DNA of 6,685 bases, taken from the NCBI GenBank assembly GCA_031287295.1, contig JAITTH010000122.1, forward strand, positions 1 to 6,685. The letters are read 5' to 3'. The notes beneath the pieces were generated by a model. That model was not told the DNA's origin. It worked only from the letters and a program-made list of their open reading frames with translations, and searched no databases. This stretch comes from Eubacteriales Family XIII. Incertae Sedis bacterium (GTDB lineage Bacteria; Bacillota; Clostridia; Peptostreptococcales; Anaerovoracaceae). The position numbers and the translations under genes were made by a program. Of this stretch, positions 1 to 5,535 are shown piece after piece; within the stretch, counting starts at the first letter, position 1, and each line of letters begins with the position of its first letter.

Positions 1-526
1 CCCAAGTATATTTTGCGTTAAAAAATACGGTTGGAATGCTTCGCGATTTTATTTCTTCGTAAAGCTCTCTGTTTGGGTTTGGCAAGGCACTTTTGGATGG
101 CTCGATAATGAGTCCGGACACGTTTCGATCCAGCATTGCCCGAATGGCTCTGGACTCTTCCGCGACCAAGTTGTGCGTAATCGCAAGCTGCATTGTCATA
201 TTTCTACTCGACAGCTTCCGCTCGATCCCCGTAACGATTCCGGGGAAAATGTAGTCGCTGAAATAGGTGGAAATCACACCAACCGTCGTATAATCAAAGG
301 CGGTTGCAAAAGAGGAGGAACGAACAAATGTTCCACTCCCCCTTTTCCGCATCAGAACATTATCCCGCTCAAGAACCGCCAAGGCTTGCCGTACCGTCTG
401 CCTGCTCACGCCATGAATATCGCATAACTCATTTTCGGAATAAAACCGGTCTCCAATGGAAAGTCCTTGCTCTTCGATCCTGTTTTTCACCCATTCAACA
501 ATAGCGAGATATTTTATGTTCTTCAC
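1..526 (-). CDS. AraR-like GntR/LacI transcriptional regulator, 3' end outside window
   Basis: Reading the minus strand from a GTG at 526-524 gives 175 open codons that run off the window edge, so the C-terminus is missing. Residues about 2-69 are a GntR-type winged helix: the recognition helix region reads GVSRQTVRQAL (39-49) and the wing RKRGSGTFV (60-68). From residue 81 a LacI/periplasmic-binding-type effector domain begins with TVGVISTYFSDYIFPGI, followed by GLIIEPSKSALPNPN (138-152). From memory these two stretches closely resemble Bacillus AraR, the arabinose-responsive repressor, so a sugar-responsive repressor is the likely role. No arabinose genes are visible here and the effector pocket is cut off, so the ligand is inferred only. 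GTG is chosen because GAGGA (534-538) lies 7 bases upstream and the helix-turn-helix begins at the usual distance. It is transcribed divergently from the cold shock gene. Confidence 0.87.
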   Translation of the reverse strand, partial: MKNIKYLAIVEWVKNRIEEQGLSIGDRFYSENELCDIHGVSRQTVRQALAVLERDNVLMRKRGSGTFVRSSSFATAFDYTTVGVISTYFSDYIFPGIVTGIERKLSSRNMTMQLAITHNLVAEESRAIRAMLDRNVSGLIIEPSKSALPNPNRELYEEIKSRSIPTVFFNAKYTW

Positions 527-533
527 TCAAAGA

Positions 534-538
534 TCCTC
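534..538 (-). promoter_or_regulatory. Ribosome binding site of the AraR-like gene
   Basis: On the minus strand GAGGA lies 7 bases before the GTG at 526-524. It decides the non-ATG start: the overlapping TTG at 530-528 is in another frame that stops after a few codons. Confidence 0.65.
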
Positions 539-602
539 TTTCCTACACCAACCTCATAAGGGCTAACCTCAACCGGAAGGAAGAGGTCTTGCAATATTGT
601 GA

Positions 603-631
603 ATTGTATTGAATCTGGAACTATTTGTCAA
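603..631 (-). promoter_or_regulatory. SigmaA-type promoter of the AraR-like gene
   Basis: On the minus strand a perfect TTGACA (631-626) is followed after 17 bases by TACAAT (608-603), five of six matches to consensus. Transcription would start near 596, leaving a leader of about 70 bases before the GTG. An inverted repeat CAATA/TATTG with a 10-base spacer overlaps the -10 box and start site (about 592-611). It could be an operator, for example for autoregulation, but it is short and AT-rich and does not match the Bacillus AraR operator. Confidence 0.75.
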
Positions 632-740
632 TACATCTTTGGGTGTTGTATGCGAAGTTGTCTTGTTGCGAAGAATTCGGTATCGTAGACCCGATGAAGG
701 AAGCCATTTGACTTGTTAGAAATTACCAACAAATTTCTCA

Positions 741-769
741 TTTACACTTCCATCAGACTATGCTAAACT
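741..769 (+). promoter_or_regulatory. Probable promoter of the cold shock gene
   Basis: TTTACA (741-746), 17 bases, then TAAACT (764-769) preceded by TGC, an extended -10 element. The -35 matches consensus at five of six positions and the -10 at four of six. Transcription would begin near 776 and give a leader of about 90 bases, a long untranslated region as is common for cold shock genes. The start site is inferred. Confidence 0.55.
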
Positions 770-786
770 AGCTCTGTGTTATTAAC

Positions 787-838
787 TTCGTATTTTGTGT
801 AAATCTACGGTTTTGATTTACACAAAGTACGAGTTTTT
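787..838 (+). terminator. Terminator-like hairpin in the cold shock gene leader (possible attenuator)
   Basis: Arms 787-805 and 815-833 pair over 19 positions (17 Watson-Crick, two G-U) around a 9-base loop (806-814). They are followed at once by GTTTTTAT, with a T-run at 834-838. The form is that of an intrinsic terminator, though the stem is AT-rich. The gene upstream runs the other way, so the only plus-strand transcript it could stop is the cold shock mRNA itself. It ends about 20 bases before the ribosome binding site. It could equally be a temperature-sensitive fold or an mRNA-stability stem. Confidence 0.6.
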
Positions 839-866
839 ATTACGAAATGTATCAAGGAGGTACAGA

Positions 867-1082
867 ATGAGCACCGGTACAGTTAAATGGTTCAACTCAG
901 AAAAAGGTTATGGATTCATCGCAAACGATGATGGAAGCAACGATGTGTTTGCACACTTCTCTGCAATCATCTCTGACGGCGGATTCAGAACACTCTCAGA
1001 AGGTCAGAAGGTTTCCTTCGACGTCGAGAAGGATCCCCGCGACAGCAGCAAGCTTCGCGCAACAAACATCCGTCCCGAGTAA
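867..1082 (+). CDS. Cold shock domain protein (Csp family)
   Basis: A 71-residue single-domain cold shock protein, close to the usual 65-72 residue family length. It is an OB-fold beta-barrel that binds single-stranded RNA and DNA in the cytoplasm, acting as an RNA chaperone that melts secondary structure. Visible hallmarks are the N-terminal TVKWFN (5-10), RNP1 as KGYGFI (13-18, with Tyr in place of the more common first Phe), RNP2 as VFAHF (27-31) followed by SAI, and the EGQKVSFDVE strand (45-54). The C-terminal DPRDSSKLRATNIRP style is, from memory, typical of clostridial members. The start is the ATG at 867 because AAGGAGG (854-860) lies 6 bases upstream and the family begins here; an in-frame extension to 795 would run through the leader hairpin. 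The gene looks monocistronic. The long structured leader suggests post-initiation control. Confidence 0.96.
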   Translation: MSTGTVKWFNSEKGYGFIANDDGSNDVFAHFSAIISDGGFRTLSEGQKVSFDVEKDPRDSSKLRATNIRPE

Positions 1083-1273
1083 GCACATCACGGATTAAGC
1101 GATCGAACCGAAATTTGTACTACCCAGTTGATCCCGAAAGTTTAAATGACACAACAGACAGCATGGCAAGACAGCATAAAACTTTAAGACAGGCTGAATT
1201 TTAAATAAGCGTTCTAAAACCTATATTTAAGCAAGTACATCTTTTCTGACGCGTCCCACTTACAAACAAGTGT

Positions 1274-1302
1274 ATAAACCTGGTGAATCCCATCGGGTTT
1301 AT
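1274..1302. terminator. Possible bidirectional terminator between csp and the histidine kinase
   Basis: Arms 1274-1285 and 1291-1302 form a 12-bp hairpin (two G-U pairs when read on the plus strand) with a 5-base loop. It sits between two convergent genes, 28 bases past the kinase stop codon and about 190 bases past the cold shock stop. The arm ends are T-rich, but no clean T-run follows on either strand, so efficiency is uncertain. Apart from small stems I see nothing else of note in 1083-1330. Confidence 0.42.
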
Positions 1303-1330
1303 TGTGCTATGCTTTAGCCTTGCGATAGCC

Positions 1331-3415
1331 TCATGAGACAAAATACTGATTCATCATTTTCAGCAAGATTTCAATGTTGATTGGTTTTCCGATGTGGTCA
1401 CTCATGCCTGCTGCGAGGCATTTTTCGATGTCTTCCCGAAAAACATTTGCCGTCATTGCGATGATGGGCACCGTTTTCGCGCAAGGAACATCCATGGCAC
1501 GAATACGCCGTGTCGCCTCGTACCCGTCCATTTCCGGCATTTGCACATCCATGAGAATCATATCGTAACGGTTCGGATCCGCAAGATAATGCGAAACCGC
1601 CTCTACGCCATTTCCCGCGCATTCGATCATTAAATTCGTCGGAGAAAGCAGTTCTATTACGATTTCTCGGTTGATCTCGATGTCCTCCGCAAGCAGCACC
1701 CTGCGTCCCGAAAAATCCTGTTGCATGGAAACAGGTTCCTTCACGTTTTCCGCATCCTGTTCACTTGTCATCTGACTGATGGGAAATTTCACAACGAAAA
1801 TAAAATCCGATCCTTTGCCGATTTCGGATTCGACCCAAATTTTCCCGCCCATCATTTCGATGATGCGCTTTGAAATGGTTAATCCCAATCCTGTGCCGCC
1901 AAACTTACGAGTCGTACCGGCATCTGCCTGTTCAAAAGAATTGAACAGCCTTGCTTTTTGTTCGTCCGAAATACCGATACCCGAGTCCATCAAATCGACT
2001 CGAATTTCGCATTCGTCGTCGTCAATGTTCAACAATTGCGCCTTTATTGTAATCTCACCATTCTCCGGCGTAAATTTCACGGCATTGCCAATCAGATTGG
2101 TGAAGACCTGTGAAAGTCTTTGTTCGTCCCCAAGCAATGCGTCCGGTATCTTGTCATCAACGAAGATACTGAAGTGTAAGCCCTTTTTTTCCATCGTGAA
2201 ATTTGCAACGCTGAAGACACGCTGAATCAATTTTTTGAAGTCGAAAATTACAGGGTAAAGGTCCATCTTGTTTGCTTCGATTTTCGACATATCCAAAATA
2301 TCATTGATGATGCCGAGCAAATGTGCTGACGCACTTTCGATTTTATCGAAACAATTATCTTTTCTCTTAATGTTAGATGCGGCTTTCCCAATGGTCGTCA
2401 TGCCGACAATGGCATTGATTGGCGTACGGATCTCGTGACTCATATTGGAAAGGAATTCGCTTTTTGCCGCAGATGCTTTTTCCGCGACTTCTTTTAAGCT
2501 TTGTATCCTCTGATAGGGACGATCTAAGAGCTTCGCAGCGATGGTCGCAAAAAGCACGCCGAGTCCCAAGCAAATGGCAGCGATGAGCAAGACGCCGTCT
2601 AAGGCGTTTTGGGTTGGGGCCTCCGTAAGCGGTGCGACAACGCCCAGCGACCAACCGGGCGATTCGGAAATGCTCGTATAGGCACAGATGCGTTCGACAC
2701 CGCCCACCATAAATCGGCTAACTCCTGTTTCACCCGCGACCATTTTGGCAACCGTCTCTGAAATAGATTGGTAGGAAGCATTCGTCTTTGCCATTTCCAA
2801 GAAATTGTATTGTTCGGTCACCCAATCCGGACGTATATTCGCAATGACCGTTCCATTTGCATCATCGATGAAGACGTGTCCGGTTTCCCAAATGACGTAT
2901 TTTGAGACCAAATCGCTGAAGAACATATTGGGAAGTGTCGCAACCAAGACATTTTCGCCCATCGGAACGCACAGATAGAGGACAACTTCTCCTTCTGTAC
3001 TTTTTTGTGAACCGGAAATCGTCCGCTCGCCTTCAAAGGCAGACTGCATATAGGAGGTTTCCAGAATCTCCACCGATGCCGGATGTTCACCTGCAGATGC
3101 CATAACGCCATCGCGACTCATTAAGGTTAGTGCTACGAAGTCTACGTCATCGGACAGTTGTTTCTGCATTTCATCTGCAATCGCTTCCGAGGGCACGCTC
3201 TCTAGCTTACTTACGATTGCGTCTGCATTGAGCTTGAGGGTCAAAATCGCACTGCCAATACGGTCATCGGCAACCTGAGCAACGATAGAAAGATCTTCCT
3301 CTATGGAATCTGTCAAGCTCTTTTGCATGACAACCCAACCAATGCCGACACCAACCGACATGATGATAATCGTTAACGTAACGATTATAGAAAATATTCT
3401 TGTACGTATTGTCAT
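1331..3415 (-). CDS. Membrane-bound hybrid sensor histidine kinase with Cache-like sensor and C-terminal receiver
   Basis: A 694-residue hybrid kinase. TM1 is at about 7-30 and TM2 at about 273-295. They flank a roughly 240-residue extracellular domain of dCache style, with GHVFIDDANGTVIANI (179-194) and GWSLGVVAPL (254-263) as typical elements. No clear HAMP domain is seen; a short linker leads to the dimerisation helix SHEIRTP with phospho-acceptor His327. ATP-binding boxes follow: N box NLIGNAVKFT (440-449), G1 DSGIGI (477-482), F box FNSFEQAD (491-498) and G2 GGTGLGL (506-512). The receiver (about 571-690) has acidic pair E577/D578, phospho-acceptor D623 in LMDVQMPEMDG, T655 and K677, so both halves look catalytically intact. 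No HPt domain and no partner response regulator are present. The start is the ATG at 3415, chosen because GAAGGAGGGG (3421-3430) lies just upstream; an in-frame ATG at 3484 overlaps the promoter's -10 box. The ligand is unknown; Cache domains commonly bind small organic molecules. Confidence 0.94.
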   Translation of the reverse strand: MTIRTRIFSIIVTLTIIIMSVGVGIGWVVMQKSLTDSIEEDLSIVAQVADDRIGSAILTLKLNADAIVSKLESVPSEAIADEMQKQLSDDVDFVALTLMSRDGVMASAGEHPASVEILETSYMQSAFEGERTISGSQKSTEGEVVLYLCVPMGENVLVATLPNMFFSDLVSKYVIWETGHVFIDDANGTVIANIRPDWVTEQYNFLEMAKTNASYQSISETVAKMVAGETGVSRFMVGGVERICAYTSISESPGWSLGVVAPLTEAPTQNALDGVLLIAAICLGLGVLFATIAAKLLDRPYQRIQSLKEVAEKASAAKSEFLSNMSHEIRTPINAIVGMTTIGKAASNIKRKDNCFDKIESASAHLLGIINDILDMSKIEANKMDLYPVIFDFKKLIQRVFSVANFTMEKKGLHFSIFVDDKIPDALLGDEQRLSQVFTNLIGNAVKFTPENGEITIKAQLLNIDDDECEIRVDLMDSGIGISDEQKARLFNSFEQADAGTTRKFGGTGLGLTISKRIIEMMGGKIWVESEIGKGSDFIFVVKFPISQMTSEQDAENVKEPVSMQQDFSGRRVLLAEDIEINREIVIELLSPTNLMIECAGNGVEAVSHYLADPNRYDMILMDVQMPEMDGYEATRRIRAMDVPCAKTVPIIAMTANVFREDIEKCLAAGMSDHIGKPINIEILLKMMNQYFVS

Positions 3416-3482
3416 AGATTCCCCTCCTTCTAAGGAAAACCTCAACATGTTTTTGAATGGATTGAATTCCCATCTTTTTCCC

Positions 3483-3488
3483 ATTATA
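3483..3488 (-). promoter_or_regulatory. Perfect -10 box of the histidine kinase promoter
   Basis: On the minus strand TATAAT occupies 3488-3483, about 70 bases before the ATG at 3415. At 17-base spacing the -35 position reads AACCAA, a poor match. A TTGAAA exists (3515-3510) but 21 bases away, too far for a normal promoter. A weak or activator-dependent promoter is therefore likely. Confidence 0.5.
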
Positions 3489-3520
3489 CACCATCTCTCA
3501 GCCTATTGGTTTCAAATATG

Positions 3521-3529
3521 TGTTATACT
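3521..3529 (+). promoter_or_regulatory. Extended -10 promoter for typA
   Basis: TGTTATACT carries the extended TGn motif directly before TATACT (five of six matches). No convincing -35 is seen 16-18 bases upstream, which extended -10 promoters tolerate. Transcription would start near 3536, just before the folded element, giving a leader of about 155 bases. It lies back to back with the kinase promoter, the two -10 boxes being 35 bases apart. Confidence 0.55.
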
Positions 3530-3543
3530 TAGCGTCATGCGAA

Positions 3544-3662
3544 AAACCGTTTCAAGTGATACAATTTCTGGGTGATACAAGGCAGGCGAGTTTGGGCATA
3601 GTGGTGCTATGTCAAACGAGCCTAACACAGGAGCACCTGAAATTTACCACTTGAAACCGTTT
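3544..3662 (+). promoter_or_regulatory. Highly structured typA leader element (cis-regulatory RNA or small inverted-repeat element)
   Basis: The region folds into one long imperfect rod. The outer helix pairs 3544-3558 with 3648-3662, including a 10-bp perfect core 3549-3558/3648-3657. It continues through short helices 3563-3568/3639-3644 and 3571-3574/3634-3637. After an internal loop of about 9 by 10 bases comes an apical hairpin at 3584-3623. In that hairpin AGGC/GCCT and GTTTG/CAAAC helices flank GA opposite GA, able to form tandem sheared G-A pairs, then a second helix closes the loop TGGTG. Its place right after the predicted start site suggests a leader RNA. The ends also carry a 9-base direct repeat AAACCGTTT (3544-3552 and 3654-3662), which would fit a MITE-like insertion. 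It matches no riboswitch consensus I know, and I see no terminator within it. Confidence 0.5.
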
Positions 3663-3691
3663 ATTACTTTGTCACATGAGGCTACTTTTTT

Positions 3692-5491
3692 ATGCGAAAA
3701 AATAAAATAATTAACATTGCGGTGATCGCGCACGTAGACGCCGGAAAATCCACTTTGGTCGATGCCTTTCTCGCACAGAGCGGTGTTTTCCGTGCCAATG
3801 AAACGATGATCGACTGTATTATGGATAGCGACGATATCGAACGTGAACGCGGCATTACCATCTATTCTAAAAACTGTGCTGTCTCGTACAAAGATTACAA
3901 AATCAACATTGTAGACACCCCGGGACATGCAGATTTCTCTTCGGAAGTCGAACGCATCATGCGAACGGTCGATACGGTGATTTTGCTTGTTGATTCGAGT
4001 GAAGGTCCCATGCCACAGACGCGGTTTGTCCTTCAAAAATCGCTGGAACAAAACATAAACCCCATTTTACTCATCAACAAAATCGACAAAAACGATGCGC
4101 GTATTGATGAGGTGGTAGACGAGGTTTATCAACTTTTTATGGATCTGAATGCCAGCGACATACAGCTCGATTTCCCGATTCTATACGGTGTGGGACGAGA
4201 CGGCATCGTCAGTTACCATCCGGAAGACAGCAACGAAGATCTTATCCCGCTTTTCGAAACCATTGTGAAAATGGTCGAATCGTATCCGGATCGAAACGAC
4301 GAACCGCTGCAACTGCAAATTTCCACGCTTGCCTATGACGATTACATCGGAAGGCTCGGCATTGGTCGCATCACGCGCGGTGTGATCAGGGAAGCGCAGA
4401 GCGTTACGGTGGTTCGAAACGATGGCAGCACCTATACAGGCAAGGTCAATCAGGTCTTCAACTATATGGGTCTGAAACGAAATGCTGTTTCCGACGCCGA
4501 AAGCGGCGATATCGTCGTGGTTTCCGGACTACCCGAGATTTCCATCGGCGATACGATTTGCGAACCCGGAATGCCTGAGCAGCTTGAAAAAATAACGATT
4601 GACGCACCGACGATGTCCATGAACTTCATGGTAAACACCTCACCCTTTGCCGGAAGGGTCGGAAAATATGTTACATCGCGCCACATCCGCGAACGCCTCC
4701 GCAAGGAACTCGAAGTCAATGTTGGTCTGCTCGTCGAAGAGACGGAATCTACCGACAGCTTCAAGGTTTCCGGTCGTGGGGAGCTTCACCTTTCGGTGCT
4801 TATTGAGAATATGCGCAGAGAAGGCTATGAACTGGCGGTTTCGAAGCCGGAGGTCATCATGCACCGCGAAAACGGAAAGCTGATGGAGCCTGTTGAACAG
4901 GTCATCATCTCTGTGCCCGATGCTTACGCGGGTGCTGCCATTGCAAAACTGAACATCCGAAAAGGCGTTATGCAAAGCATGTACAGCGACGGAAATTTCT
5001 CGAAAATTGAATATCTCGTGCCGACGCGCGGACTTATGGGCTTCCGCTCGGAATTCATCGGTGACACGAGGGGCGAAGGCACGCTCGTACGTAGATTTGA
5101 ACGTTTTGAGGAACACAAGGGAGACATTCCGCAGCGCACGAACGGAGTTATCATCGCGCAGCAAGCGGGCACTTCAACGCCCTATGCGCTAAACGCCATC
5201 AGCGAACGCGCCATGCTTTTCATCGATATCGGAACCGAAGTTTACGAGGGCATGGTGATCGGCATGAACAGCAGGAAAGACGACATGATTGTCAATCCGG
5301 CGCGGAACAAAAAACAGACCAATATGCGAGCTGCGGGCAGCGACGACAACATCAAACTCCCGCCACCCAAAATTCTGACATTAGAAGAAGCCCTCGAGTT
5401 CATCAACGACGACGAATTGGTCGAAGTCGTGCCCGATGACATCCGCCTCCGTAAAAAATATCTCAACGCCATGGAACGGAGACGGCGGTAA
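3692..5491 (+). CDS. typA: Translational GTPase TypA/BipA
   Basis: A full-length 599-residue ribosome-associated GTPase, close to the usual 600-610. In other bacteria TypA binds the 70S ribosome at the EF-G site, promotes 50S assembly and is needed at low temperature or under stress. Domains in order: GTPase (about 5-200), beta-barrel domain II (about 205-300), domain III (about 305-385) and the TypA-specific C-terminus. G motifs are P-loop AHVDAGKST (13-21), switch I RGITI (53-57), DTPGHAD (75-81) with the catalytic-type His79, and NKID (129-132). SGRGELHLSVLIENMRREG (360-378) and the C-terminal loop NKKQTNMRAAGS (539-550) are family signatures. Two oddities are Ala17 where E. coli BipA has His, as in EF-G, and a G5 region YGVGRDG (165-171) lacking the usual Ser-Ala. 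These fit a Bacillota TypA subclade. ATGAGG (3676-3681) lies 10 bases before the ATG, a modest ribosome site. Translated alone; the next gene is convergent. Confidence 0.97.
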   Translation: MRKNKIINIAVIAHVDAGKSTLVDAFLAQSGVFRANETMIDCIMDSDDIERERGITIYSKNCAVSYKDYKINIVDTPGHADFSSEVERIMRTVDTVILLVDSSEGPMPQTRFVLQKSLEQNINPILLINKIDKNDARIDEVVDEVYQLFMDLNASDIQLDFPILYGVGRDGIVSYHPEDSNEDLIPLFETIVKMVESYPDRNDEPLQLQISTLAYDDYIGRLGIGRITRGVIREAQSVTVVRNDGSTYTGKVNQVFNYMGLKRNAVSDAESGDIVVVSGLPEISIGDTICEPGMPEQLEKITIDAPTMSMNFMVNTSPFAGRVGKYVTSRHIRERLRKELEVNVGLLVEETESTDSFKVSGRGELHLSVLIENMRREGYELAVSKPEVIMHRENGKLMEPVEQVIISVPDAYAGAAIAKLNIRKGVMQSMYSDGNFSKIEYLVPTRGLMGFRSEFIGDTRGEGTLVRRFERFEEHKGDIPQRTNGVIIAQQAGTSTPYALNAISERAMLFIDIGTEVYEGMVIGMNSRKDDMIVNPARNKKQTNMRAAGSDDNIKLPPPKILTLEEALEFINDDELVEVVPDDIRLRKKYLNAMERRRR

Positions 5492-5535
5492 CCGAAAGGG
5501 AGTTTTTGGCGCACCGGAAAGCCGGCGGGTGTGGC

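Noticed and set aside
173..504. Plus-strand reading frames in 173-504
   Set aside because: They lie opposite the AraR-like gene, whose translation shows clear conserved winged-helix and effector-domain motifs.
740..823. ATTTACAC at 740-747 as an antiterminator strand for the csp leader hairpin (a second copy is at 816-823)
   Set aside because: The upstream copy overlaps the predicted -35 box and would not be transcribed. It would matter only if a promoter further upstream, for example near TTGACT at 708, is real, and no matching -10 is visible there.
795..866. In-frame 24-codon upstream extension of the cold shock protein
   Set aside because: It starts at TTG within the leader hairpin, has no ribosome site, and extends beyond the family N-terminus; the ATG at 867 has a strong AAGGAGG.
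1110..1125. ATTTGTAC resembling an AraR half-operator downstream of csp
   Set aside because: It is a single half-site with no inverted partner and lies outside any visible promoter.
3416..3484. In-frame 23-residue N-terminal extension of the histidine kinase
   Set aside because: Its ATG at 3484 overlaps the -10 box, lacks a ribosome site, and the downstream ATG at 3415 has a strong one directly before a clean membrane segment.
3644..4051. Long reading frames opposite typA and opposite the kinase, for example 3644-4051 minus and 1779-2225 plus
   Set aside because: They are shadows of well-supported genes, with no family motifs or ribosome sites.
5512..5527. GC-rich hairpin between typA and the permease gene as a shared terminator
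   Set aside because: The stem is only 4-6 bp and no T-run follows on either strand.
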